Positions 34,642-42,366 of a stretch of 64,000 nt of DNA are shown here, piece by piece. Each line of letters opens with the position of its first letter. The stretch's first letter is position 1. The position numbers were made by a program, and so were the translations under genes. Under the pieces are notes generated by a model. It was given only the letters and a program-made list of their open reading frames with translations, did no database searches and was not told the DNA's origin. Source of the DNA: Paracoccus pantotrophus (GTDB lineage: Bacteria; Pseudomonadota; Alphaproteobacteria; Rhodobacterales; Rhodobacteraceae); contig NZ_CP044424.1 in assembly GCF_008824185.1 (NCBI RefSeq), positions 35,950 to 99,949 on the forward strand. Direction: 5' to 3'.

Positions 34642-35001
34642 TGGCATCCTCCATGCTGGGTTCGGAAGATCGAAGTCCGGCGCGACCTGCTGGTGACGGA
34701 TGTTGCCGTTCACCCACCAAAACACCTCACCTTCAAGCTGCACTCGCCATGCTGATTCCACATCGACAGCGCAATCCTGGACGGCCCAATCGGCATCTTC
34801 CACGAAACGAAATGCGACCTTGACGAGAGGGTTGGTCTGCTCGCTGCATAGGGAATAATACTCATCCTCTGATAGCAGGCCCGGCGGCCCCATCCTCCAG
34901 GTTCCGATGATTTCGCCGTCTTCTGAGAATGCTTGAAAGTCCATGGTGTCCAGGTAAATCCTACCTTCCGGCTGCTGCTTGGCTTGAAGCAAAACTGGCA
35001 T
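34630..35001 (-). CDS. Acidic hypothetical protein, possible immunity protein
   Basis: 123 residues starting at ATG 35001 with AGAGGA 6 bases upstream; a longer start at 35028 would run into the preceding gene. Strongly acidic (stretches such as AFSEDGEIIGTW, LLSEDEYYS, VEDADWAVQDCAVDVESAW) with many Trp, and no membrane segment. Its ribosome site lies inside the last codons of the truncated toxin-like frame, so the two were translated together. Acidic partners directly after a polymorphic-toxin C-terminus are usually immunity proteins; this is an inference. No family recognised. Confidence 0.6.
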   Translation of the reverse strand: MPVLLQAKQQPEGRIYLDTMDFQAFSEDGEIIGTWRMGPPGLLSEDEYYSLCSEQTNPLVKVAFRFVEDADWAVQDCAVDVESAWRVQLEGEVFWWVNGNIRHQQVAPDFDLPNPAWRMPPLA

Positions 35002-35003
35002 TT

Positions 35004-35174
35004 CTATCCTCTTTTCATGATTTTCCAAATATTTTCCATTGCTTCAGCCGGATCAGGCTGCCGTGCAGGTTCAGCCCACTCCTGGCGGCGATCCGGGTCA
35101 TAGCGCAGAGCATCGCGCCCGGCTTTCTGACAGGTTCGACAGAGCGGAACCTGTTGGCGTCGATCACCAGCACG
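35004..35174 (-). pseudogene. C-terminal remnant of a toxin-like protein
   Basis: About 56 codons ending at TAG 35004-35006: VPLCRTCQKAGRDALRYDPD, RRQEWAEPARQPDPAEAMEN, IWKIMKRG. It has a CxxC pair and a coding-like composition, and its stop is 2 bases before the acidic gene. Upstream the frame meets the virD4 homology, so the N-terminal part is lost. It could be the tail of an RHS- or CDI-type toxin, but it is too short for a family call. Confidence 0.4.
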
Positions 35175-35176
35175 GT

Positions 35177-36136
35177 CAGATCGCCCGAGTGACCAGCGGC
35201 AATGATTTCAGCTGGCAGGCGCTGCGCTCGGAACCGCAATCCGTCTATCTGGCGGTCAATTCCGACGACATCATCACGCTCGCGCCTCTGCTGCGCCTGC
35301 TGTTCGGCGAGTTGATTGCGACCCTGCGCGCGACCCTGCCCAACCCCAAGACAGAGCCCTGGCCGGTCATGATCCTCATGGACGAGTTCGACCAGCTCGG
35401 CATGATGCCCATCGTAGTTCAGTCCCTGAAGCAACTGGCCGGCCATGGTGGACGTGTTTCCATAATCACGCAGTCGATCCCCGGCCTGGACAAGATCTAC
35501 GAGGAAAACGACAGGCTTTCCATCGAGTCGGCCGCCGGCATGAAGCTGTTCATCAGCCCGAACGAGAAAAAGACCGCCGCCGAGGTGTCGGAAGCCCTGG
35601 GCAAAACGACCAGGCTCTCGGTCAGCGACAGCTATTCCTCGGATGGCAAGGGGATGCGCCGACGTTCCGTCTCGCGCCGGAATGAAGAGCGGCCCCTGCT
35701 CACCCCGGACGAGGTAAAAAAGCTTGACCCGACAAAGGTCATCCTGATCCCCGAGCGCCAGCACGCGATCCTCGCAGACCGGATCGTCTATTTCAAAGAT
35801 CCGTTCTTCCAGAAGATCATGGAAGCTCAGAAAGGACCGCTGCCCTACCCGGATGAGCGTCACGCGATGCAGGCCATGCGGCAGCAGATTGAGCAGCTTC
35901 AATCCCGCATCGAGCAGTTCCAGCCCATTCCCTATACGAAACAACAACCGCAAAACGGCGACCAACAACCTACAACACAGAAAACCGCAGCCAGGTCGGT
36001 CATGGCAGAGGTTGAAGGCTCGAAACCTATCCTGACCGATGAAGAGGCCCGCGAAGCCCTTAGACCGGACGATCAGGCCAGGATAGAGAGGGCGAAGATG
36101 TTCCAGGATCGACTGAAGGCCAAGCTGAGCAAGTAG
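35177..36136 (+). pseudogene. virD4: 5'-truncated type IV coupling protein (VirD4/TraG family)
   Basis: Only the C-terminal part of the coupling ATPase is present, about 319 residues from QIARVTSGNDFSWQ. It includes the Walker B region MILMDEFDQLGMM, the glutamine sensor SIITQSIPGLDKIYEEND, EVSEALGKTTRLSVSDS and IPERQHAILADRIVYFKDP. Walker A and the membrane anchor are missing, because homology begins abruptly next to the toxin-like remnant. The tail (residues after about 250) is Gln/Thr-rich and encoded by an A/C-rich tract at 35938-35992. The truncated gene cannot support transfer alone. Confidence 0.85.
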
Positions 36137-36165
36137 GCCAGCGCCACGACTGGCGAGATGAAAAC

Positions 36166-36193
36166 AAGGCCCGCGCGCTGCGCGGGCCTCTTT
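36166..36193. terminator. Hairpin terminator between virD4 and the relaxase gene
   Basis: GGCCCGCGC / GCGCGGGCC stem with a 3-base loop followed by TCTTTG, 32 bp after the virD4 stop. The two genes converge, and AAAACAA on the other side gives a T-rich tail in the reverse direction, so it may work both ways. Confidence 0.75.
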
Positions 36194-36217
36194 GCATCAC
36201 ACTATATACAATGGCTC

Positions 36218-38089
36218 TCAGAGCTCGTGACCGAGATCCTTGTTGCGCGTATGATCCAGCTCTGCACTTTCTTGCTCTGCGAACCGCTCGTTGGCTTGCT
36301 TGACCTGCTCAAGCGTCAGTCCGACCGGCTGATGAACGCGGGCGGCAGCGACCACGGCCTTGGCGACGTCGCGGCGGCGGTTCTCGTCAGGGAAATCGAC
36401 TGCCAAAGCACCTGTATCGCCTTCGGCGATCCGGTTCATGCTGTCCTGACCATACCGCTCGCGGAAGTCCTGGCCGAAACGTCGCGCGTCATCGTCGTTC
36501 TGGAACTCGACCTTGCCGTGCTTGCCAAGGCTGTCGGCCATGTGGCCAAGAGTCCGCGTCAGGCGATCGTTCTCAGGCGTCAGATCAACCTGAATGGCCT
36601 GGGATAGGACTTTCGCGGCGGCGTTGTAGAACCCGTCCACAATGTCAGCTGCGCGTCCCCTGCCCTCTTCGCTGGACAGGTCGATCTTCTTGGCGTCGGC
36701 GACGGCAAGAAGATCCTCCTTGATCCACTCCCGTTCCTGCCAGGCGTTCGCCGCGCCAAGGCTCATACGTTCGCTGATCTTGGCCCGATCCAGTCCCGCA
36801 TCCTCGGCCAAATGCTCGATCCTGGATTTCATCTCGCGGGCGCCGTCTTCCCCGACCTGCTTCTCCTGGCCGATCCCGGACACGGTGTCGGACGTGATCT
36901 GGGTCTGATACAGCGCGGTGCGGGCCTCGTGGTGCATCAGCTGCGCACCGCGGTCATCCCCGAGGTCGCGCACGATTTCAGCGGCGATCTGATAAAATTC
37001 GCTGCGCATCTCGCGCTGCTCGGCATGTGGCAACCTGCTGATGTCCTTCTCGGTGTCGTCCAGCCATTTGCCGAAGGATGAGGCCAGGTCTCCACGTGTC
37101 TTGATGGTCTCGGCATCCATGATGATCTCCTGATTTCGGGGGTGGATGATACCGCCATTCTCAAGGGTCTCGGCGGCCGTTTCGATTTTCAGCGCCAGGT
37201 CCTCGTCGCTGATGATCCACGCGAAGGATGCCATGCTGCGAAGCATCCGTGCGTTCTCTTCGACCTGTTCCATGGCATCGGCGAGCGCCCTGCCCTGCCT
37301 GGGCCGCTCAACAGGCGCACGGCCCTCGCGGCCAGCACGCTCGATCTCCGCGCGCGATGGCCCATAAGTCATGATACCGCGGTCGACACGACTGCTCTTG
37401 TCCAGGAACATGCCGTGATCGGCTGCAATCTCGACCAACCGCGTCTTCATGTCATCAAGATCAAAGGCATGGCCCTTTGCCATGTAGAACCAGGTGTCTC
37501 TTTCCAGGCCACGGTTGTTGATGACGATATGGACGTGCTTGTTGGCCCTGTCGGTATGAAGGGCAGCGACATAAGCCCATTCTTCTCCTTCGACGCGACT
37601 GCCCTGCTGGAACAGTTCAGCGGCCCATTGCTCTACGATCGGCGGGATACGCTTGGCTCCAACATCCGCCGGGAAACTGATGAGAAGATGAGTGGTATGG
37701 CCATTCTTCGGATCGCCGGTCCATTCATCCGACCACTGCTCAACGATTGCCTTTCGCTCATCCGGTGACAGAGTGCGCGCGTCCGGGTCATGATCGACCA
37801 TGTTGCCGAAGATCGTTGACGCCTTGCCGAACAGGTAATCAAGCTGGTTGGACAACTGCTTGGCTGTATGGGTGCCACCATTGTGGATCTTCTTAAGCAC
37901 CGCAGAGTTCGACCCCTGCGCGACTCGCCAGAGGTTTTGCGCACTGGCTTGGAGGCGAAACTTCTCACGCTTCGCCGCGACCATGCGGTCCCGCTCGGCT
38001 CGATAAAATTCGAGCTCGGTATACGACCTGCCCCAGTTCCGGCCCGATAGATCGAGTTCGCCGACGAGGATATTGGCGATCCCGGTCAC
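36218..38089 (-). CDS. virD2: VirD2-like conjugative relaxase (MOBP type)
   Basis: Nicks oriT and covalently pilots the transferred strand. 623 residues. The catalytic Tyr region is GGTHTAKQLSNQLDYLFGK (Tyr near residue 85), and the metal-binding motif HTDRANKHVHIVINNRG places His at about 178, 185 and 187, fitting motif III HxDxxN-HxH of MOBP relaxases. The C-terminal half is charged and helical. The gene overlaps mobC by 4 bp. With virC-like genes on the other side of the candidate oriT this resembles the Agrobacterium vir processing set as found on Rhodobacterales plasmids. Confidence 0.92.
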   Translation of the reverse strand: MTGIANILVGELDLSGRNWGRSYTELEFYRAERDRMVAAKREKFRLQASAQNLWRVAQGSNSAVLKKIHNGGTHTAKQLSNQLDYLFGKASTIFGNMVDHDPDARTLSPDERKAIVEQWSDEWTGDPKNGHTTHLLISFPADVGAKRIPPIVEQWAAELFQQGSRVEGEEWAYVAALHTDRANKHVHIVINNRGLERDTWFYMAKGHAFDLDDMKTRLVEIAADHGMFLDKSSRVDRGIMTYGPSRAEIERAGREGRAPVERPRQGRALADAMEQVEENARMLRSMASFAWIISDEDLALKIETAAETLENGGIIHPRNQEIIMDAETIKTRGDLASSFGKWLDDTEKDISRLPHAEQREMRSEFYQIAAEIVRDLGDDRGAQLMHHEARTALYQTQITSDTVSGIGQEKQVGEDGAREMKSRIEHLAEDAGLDRAKISERMSLGAANAWQEREWIKEDLLAVADAKKIDLSSEEGRGRAADIVDGFYNAAAKVLSQAIQVDLTPENDRLTRTLGHMADSLGKHGKVEFQNDDDARRFGQDFRERYGQDSMNRIAEGDTGALAVDFPDENRRRDVAKAVVAAARVHQPVGLTLEQVKQANERFAEQESAELDHTRNKDLGHEL

Positions 38090-38673
38090 TGGTTGGCCTC
38101 CACGAAGGCCCGGAACAGTCTGATGCCACGCCGGCGTTGCTCGCTCACGACAGCCTGAAGGTAGGTGCGGACCTGGGGCAAGGCTGCGCGCAGCTCTTCG
38201 AGCGCACCCATATGCCCCTTCGCGAGCTTGATCTTTTTTGCGTTCGCGGCAAAGGCGATCTGGTTGATGTTGACGCCGATCTTGTGAAGCTCGTGCCTGA
38301 TTTCCTCGATCTTCGCGGCCTGGTCCGGCGGAAATTCGATCATGCCGACACCTGATCGCAGCAAGCTACGCAGAACATCGGACCGGGAATCCGTGCCGAG
38401 GACGGCCTTCAGCCCGTCGAGCTGACGGACTTCTTCAGGCGAAAGCCGGACAGTGACGACGCTTCCATAAGTCGTCGTGGCCTCCGACTGCCTGACGCGC
38501 AGGGCCCTTTCCTTCGAGATAGTGGCAGCTGGTGCACCCACGGCATCTGCGACAGTAGATACTGCGCCCCCCGCCTTAAGCTGGCGAAGAGCTTCCTCCT
38601 TCTGGGCCTTGGTCAAGGTCTTTCGAGCCAATCGAAACCACTCCGTCACCTGGGCAGCAAAGCTTGTATACAT
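38086..38673 (-). CDS. mobC: MobC-family relaxosome accessory protein
   Basis: 195-residue DNA-binding relaxosome component starting at ATG 38673 (MYTSFAAQVTEW), preceded by CAGGAAA; the longer frame to 38835 reads through the oriT repeats. A basic N-terminus and RHH-like segment (YGSVVTVRLSPEEVRQLDGL) are followed by the MobC signature HELHKIGVNINQIAFAANA. It helps separate strands at oriT and is translationally coupled to the relaxase. Confidence 0.9.
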   Translation of the reverse strand: MYTSFAAQVTEWFRLARKTLTKAQKEEALRQLKAGGAVSTVADAVGAPAATISKERALRVRQSEATTTYGSVVTVRLSPEEVRQLDGLKAVLGTDSRSDVLRSLLRSGVGMIEFPPDQAAKIEEIRHELHKIGVNINQIAFAANAKKIKLAKGHMGALEELRAALPQVRTYLQAVVSEQRRRGIRLFRAFVEANQ

Positions 38674-38714
38674 TCCGCATTTCCTGCCATTTCCTTTTTG
38701 TGCCAAAATAACTC

Positions 38715-38776
38715 TCTCACGCCCTCGAAACAACGACAAATGCGCTGCCGCAGGCAGCCCCTTGTCGGGCGTGAGA
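38715..38776. other. Candidate oriT: nested inverted repeats
   Basis: TCTCACGCCC (38715-38724) and GGGCGTGAGA (38767-38776) form a perfect 10-bp inverted repeat around CGACAA/TTGTCG and a small CTGCC-GCA-GGCAG hairpin. The site lies between the divergent mobC-virD2 and virC1-like genes, the usual place for oriT. A TTTCCTGC that resembles the VirD2/TraI nick core (ATCCTGC) is at about 38680-38687. The nick site is not established. Confidence 0.5.
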
Positions 38777-38939
38777 AATGTTGTCTGGTGCGGCACAAAG
38801 AGACCGGCTTCTGCCCAGGTGACAGCTTGCCACATCGTGGCACCGCCTCAAGCGGCCGCAGGACGCGCCTCTTGCCTTTCCGAGGGAACCAGATCGGCGG
38901 AAGAAGGAGCCGCTCCGCGACCCCTTTCAGTGGCTCCTG

Positions 38940-39330
38940 GGGCTATTCGTTGGATAATGTGTTGCAGCTTGTCGGTTGCTGGTTGCATGTTATAGTATGC
39001 TGGATGCGGTATTTTGCTCTCCGTTTGCCGGTTGCTCTTTGTGGGTTGTCTATCGCTGGGTTGCAGATGCTGTATTACGCTTAGCGGTTGTTATTTGCGC
39101 GTTTCTGTTTGGCTGTTGTTGCATGTCGCTTGCGGTTTATCGGACTATGATTGTCGGTTTACGTGTTGCGGTTATCGGTTTTACTATTGCCGTTTACGTG
39201 ATTCGGTTTGCGGCTTGCGGTTGCTGGTTGTTGTATTTTGGTTGCAGGTTTGCGCATGTTGCGCTATGGTCTCGGGATAATGGTTGCGGGTTCCCGGTTG
39301 TCGGTGCCTAAGATCGAATGTAGAGGGACA
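38940..39330 (+). other. T/G-rich degenerate repeat tract (overdrive-like)
   Basis: About 390 bp in which the plus strand is very poor in A runs and built of irregular CGGTT, GGTTGC, TTGCGG and GGTTTGC units. It ends just before the virC1-like gene. There is no credible gene in it. Agrobacterium overdrive is also T/G-rich (TGTTTGTT) and is bound by VirC1/VirC2, so a transfer enhancer next to oriT is a reasonable inference. A partition site or leader are alternatives. Confidence 0.55.
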
Positions 39331-39334
39331 GCTG

Positions 39335-40057
39335 ATGGCGAAAAAGGTGGGCAGACGGATCATCTCCGTCATGAACAAGAAGGGTGGTTGCGGCAAATCG
39401 ACCCTCGTGCGCGGCCTAGCGTCCGTTGCCATTGACCGCGGCCAGCGCGTCACAATCTTTGACACTGACGACAACGCCGGCATCTACCATTGGAAGAACG
39501 ATGCAAGTGCACAGGGTTACTGGCATGATAGAGCAGAGGTCATCGCAACACTCTCGGCCGAAGAGGTCATTTCTGCAATCAATGCGATCTATGAGAAGCC
39601 TGAAGAGGATCACCTGATCCTGATCGACACTTTCGGTGGCGGCTCCGAAGCGCAGGACGAAATGGCCATGGAGTCGCACCTTATCGTCGCCCCATGCCGC
39701 CCATCGTCCCAGGACGTGCGCGACACCACGGAGACAGGTATGTGGCATGTCAGGCTCAAGGATCGCGTCACCCGCCCGGAAAACGTCCCACCTTTCCGCG
39801 TCATCGGCAGCCATGTTCCACAGAAGATAACCGAATCCGCCAGCCAGCAGTTGGGAATCATGTTCGATAGCCTACCGATGCTTGATGATTTCGTGCTGGT
39901 GAGGGCTTGTTATGAACGCATGAACGATAGCGGTTTGCTCGGTGTCGTGCGCGACAAGCATCCAAACAGGTCGCTCGCAAAATCACTACAGGACGGCATC
40001 AAGGAGATGGGCGATCTGCTCGATGAATTTGACCGCATCATCAAGGAGAACGAATAA
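39335..40057 (+). CDS. ParA-like ATPase, VirC1-like
   Basis: 240-residue deviant-Walker ATPase starting at ATG 39335 after AGAGGGA. MNKKGGCGKSTL carries the signature Lys at residue 16 and catalytic Lys 21; DTDDNAGIYHW is motif A', and LILIDTFGGGSE motif Walker B. Overlaps the next gene by one base (TAATG). The pairing with an RHH-type protein and position opposite mobC/virD2 fits VirC1, which binds overdrive and recruits the relaxosome to the cell pole. A plain partition ParA is the alternative. Confidence 0.8.
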   Translation: MAKKVGRRIISVMNKKGGCGKSTLVRGLASVAIDRGQRVTIFDTDDNAGIYHWKNDASAQGYWHDRAEVIATLSAEEVISAINAIYEKPEEDHLILIDTFGGGSEAQDEMAMESHLIVAPCRPSSQDVRDTTETGMWHVRLKDRVTRPENVPPFRVIGSHVPQKITESASQQLGIMFDSLPMLDDFVLVRACYERMNDSGLLGVVRDKHPNRSLAKSLQDGIKEMGDLLDEFDRIIKENE

Positions 40058-40776
40058 TGGCGAGGTTGAAGGATCGCGGGATCATCGCAAAACGTGACCC
40101 GAATTTTGCGCGTCGCCTCGAAATCACGGCGGAACTGCACGACACGTCAAAGCCAGCAGCACCGGTTACGAGCCAGAAGCCAGGCGCGGCCGATCCGAAC
40201 CCGGCCTCGACCGTCGCGAAGAAGCCTGAACGCCTGGTCCCGACTCCCGCACCAACTGAAAAGCCTGCAAAGATCGAGCCAGCTGTGACACCAATGGAAC
40301 AGACAAAGCCTGTCGCCGAGGCGACGAGCGAGGCGCAGCGCGAAGCTGAAGCACCAATACCGGGTGCCGCAATAGCATCGCAAAAAAAGAGGGCAGGGGG
40401 GAAAGATGCTGAGAGGAAGAAGATCCGGGTCACCTTCCGCATGCCTACCGATCTTGTTTCGCGTGCAGAGGTCTGGGCGACAAAGGCCCGCTGCCCGGTG
40501 GGTGCGGTTATCCGTAAGGGCTTTAAGGAGCTTCGCCCTGTGCTGATCGAGCAGATCGAGCGAGGCATCCGCTATACCGAAATACCGCATGAGCGCATTT
40601 CGGATGCCAGCTACAACTTCGATACGACGATGATGGTCAGCGCAGAGGCTTATGCCAAGCTGGCGGCCGAGATCGACCCCGAGGACATGACCGGGCTGGA
40701 AGCGCCTATGTCGCGATGGACGCGTGTAAAGTTCATCGAAAGCCTGGACCGTTACCTGACACAGAAAGGCTACTGA
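40057..40776 (+). CDS. VirC2-like DNA-binding protein
   Basis: 239 residues. Residues about 30-115 are low-complexity Pro/Ala/Lys/Thr. The C-terminal half is ordered: IRVTFRMPTDLVSRAEVWAT looks like an RHH strand-helix unit, then VGAVIRKGFKELRP and, after SYNFDTTMMVSAEAYAKLAA, a second similar unit, as in VirC2 with its internally repeated RHH fold. Transcribed with the ParA-like gene. Likely binds the T/G-rich tract or oriT. Family call by position and fold, not by close similarity. Confidence 0.65.
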   Translation: MARLKDRGIIAKRDPNFARRLEITAELHDTSKPAAPVTSQKPGAADPNPASTVAKKPERLVPTPAPTEKPAKIEPAVTPMEQTKPVAEATSEAQREAEAPIPGAAIASQKKRAGGKDAERKKIRVTFRMPTDLVSRAEVWATKARCPVGAVIRKGFKELRPVLIEQIERGIRYTEIPHERISDASYNFDTTMMVSAEAYAKLAAEIDPEDMTGLEAPMSRWTRVKFIESLDRYLTQKGY

Positions 40777-41199
40777 ACTTGCGCATCCAGAGGAACGCTC
40801 CCGATTGAATTGTCCACCCGAGGCGCGAAAGCGGCTTGGGCTTGCAGCCGACCGAACGAGACGTGCCATCATGGAGCGAAGGAACGTGAGGGAGTGCTGT
40901 GGACAATTCAGTGCTCGTGCCCGGCTTTGACATTTCCGCCCTGGTCCCGCCCAGAGCCCGCGTGGCGAACACAAACCATCACGCGGCGCGGCATGCCGCG
41001 CCTCAATTCAGCCGGCGGTAGCCGGACGGCCGCAGGCCCGGAAAAGTCTTCGGCAATCCTCAGATTGCCGGCAATCTGCGGCCTTCCAGAATAACACTTT
41101 ATTTCAATGAACAATTATCCTTGCCGCAACAGTCTGGCCCGGCGGTCGATCCGCCGAGCCAGACCGTTTGAGGGGCAGAAGCCTTCAACAACATACAAG
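40777..41199. other. Gene-free stretch containing a 105-bp inverted-repeat element
   Basis: No convincing gene in 423 bp. The stretch 40806-40910 is bounded by perfect 12-bp inverted repeats (TGAATTGTCCAC / GTGGACAATTCA), which makes it look like a miniature non-autonomous element or a solo pair of IS ends. No target duplication is obvious. The remainder is GC-rich, ending in a weakly paired region near 41041-41090. Confidence 0.5.
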
Positions 41200-41379
41200 C
41201 TATTTATTTGGCATGGTGAAGGGGCCAATCTTCGCCCCGGGTAGCGCCAGCCTTTCGATCTCGGCCAGGATCTCGTCTTGTCGATCTGCGGGAACGCCCT
41301 TTTCGGTCCAGATGGAACGCAGCTCATCAACAGGGTCAATTATGCTATCGGACCTCCTGTCTTGTTGGGGGCCGCTCAT
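41200..41379 (-). CDS. Small hypothetical protein coupled to the ArdC-like gene
   Basis: 59 residues, MSGPQQDRRSDSIIDPVDEL then RSIWTEKGVPADRQDEILAE, ending PFTMPNK. The ATG at 41379 overlaps the ArdC stop as ATGA. AGGAGG occurs inside the first codons (near 41352-41357), which could point to a later non-ATG start, but none is convincing. Mostly helical and acidic, without membrane segments. Translational coupling suggests it works with the antirestriction protein; no family recognised. Confidence 0.6.
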   Translation of the reverse strand: MSGPQQDRRSDSIIDPVDELRSIWTEKGVPADRQDEILAEIERLALPGAKIGPFTMPNK

Positions 41380-42266
41380 GCGGCCGCCCTTTCCTCGTTG
41401 GTGGTGCCTGCGGCCTTCAACAGCAGCTCGGCCGCCTTCTGCGCTTCGGCCGCCGCCTTGAAGATCAGCCGCTTGTCATCAGCCAGCGCGCGCAACCAGC
41501 CTTCGACATAGGCGCCCGATTGTCCGAAATCAGGGGTCAGGCCCAGGCTGGCGCAGGTCATGCAGTTCCCGATTTCCGCAACCAGCTCCTCGAACGCATA
41601 GGCTTTGCGGTCGGTGAAACGGGAAAACCGATCCAGCCGGGACTTGTGGCCGGTCCAGTGGCAAGCCTCATGGGCAAGTGTGGCGTAGTAGCGGCCGGCG
41701 TCGTGGAAGGTGGCGATCGGCGGCATGTGGATGAAGTCCTGCGCCGGGTGATAGTAGGCGCGCGGATCGTCGCTGGTGCGAATGTCGGCGCCGGTGGCGG
41801 AAAAGAAGGCGTCAAGGCGGTGATCGGCCTCGGTGCCAAGATCACGGGCCGTCTCGGCCGGGGCGGCATGGAATTTCTCGGGAAGGCCGTCGATCTGCTC
41901 GGCGTTGAAAACCGTGTAGCCTTTCAGGTAGGGGATTTTTCTATCCTCGCCGGTCTCGGCATCTTCGCGGTCAAATGTGCCGTATTTCACAACCATAGCG
42001 CCCTTTTCGCCCTTGCGGACCTGCCCGCCATGCTCCTGCGCCTGACGGTAGGTGAACCAGTGCGCCGCCCGATAGCCCTTTTCCATCGCGACCAGCCACA
42101 GCATCAGGACATTGATGCCGCGATAGGTTTCGTCGTTGGCGCGGCGCGGCATCTGCATGGTGGCAGCCTCGCCCGTCCAAGGCTTGCGCCACGCGGGGGT
42201 GCCCGCCTCGATGCTGGCAATGATCTGATCGGTGACATGCTGGTAGAGGTCGAATTTCACGGCCAT
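41376..42266 (-). CDS. ArdC-like antirestriction protein (ssDNA-binding N-domain + zincin-like metallopeptidase)
   Basis: 296 residues. The N-terminal ArdC domain (about 1-130) includes VTDQIIASIEAGTPAWRKPW, YRGINVLMLW and the hallmark KGEKGAMVVKYG; it binds single-stranded DNA. The C-terminal domain holds the zincin motif LAHEACHWTGH (HExxH near residues 199-203) followed by YAFEELVAEIGNCM, with the third ligand Glu. Proteins of this type protect incoming plasmid DNA from restriction. It has a hairpin leader shared with the gene at 44997-45251, and it lies in what would be the leading region relative to the candidate oriT. Confidence 0.92.
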   Translation of the reverse strand: MAVKFDLYQHVTDQIIASIEAGTPAWRKPWTGEAATMQMPRRANDETYRGINVLMLWLVAMEKGYRAAHWFTYRQAQEHGGQVRKGEKGAMVVKYGTFDREDAETGEDRKIPYLKGYTVFNAEQIDGLPEKFHAAPAETARDLGTEADHRLDAFFSATGADIRTSDDPRAYYHPAQDFIHMPPIATFHDAGRYYATLAHEACHWTGHKSRLDRFSRFTDRKAYAFEELVAEIGNCMTCASLGLTPDFGQSGAYVEGWLRALADDKRLIFKAAAEAQKAAELLLKAAGTTNEERAAA

Positions 42267-42274
42267 GGTTCATT

Positions 42275-42365
42275 CCTTTTGCGATGGCGGCAGGGTCTTG
42301 GTGCCCCTGTCCGCGATGGGCGTGGCCTCTCCGGTTTGATCTGGAAAAAGCCCCGTGCTTTTTCC
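42275..42365 (-). promoter_or_regulatory. Shared hairpin leader, copy 1 (upstream of the ArdC-like gene)
   Basis: A 46-bp block (42275-42320) ends 8 bp before the ArdC start codon and is identical, except one base, to 45265-45310. Farther upstream, after a less conserved 22-bp part (CAGATCAAACCGG), is a hairpin with arms GGAAAAAGC/GCTTTTTCC at 42343-42365. The second copy has a hairpin of different sequence at the same place. A promoter or structured 5' leader is inferred. Confidence 0.55.
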
Positions 42366-42366
42366 C

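Noticed and set aside
39014..39311. Hydrophobic Cys/Leu/Val-rich frames in the T/G tract
   Set aside because: All plus-strand frames there give similar Cys/Leu/Val repeats, the result of T/G bias and not of a membrane protein; no ribosome site.
38940..39330. CRISPR array or iteron set
   Set aside because: Units are irregular in length and sequence, with no constant spacer size and no exact direct repeats of 20 bp or more.
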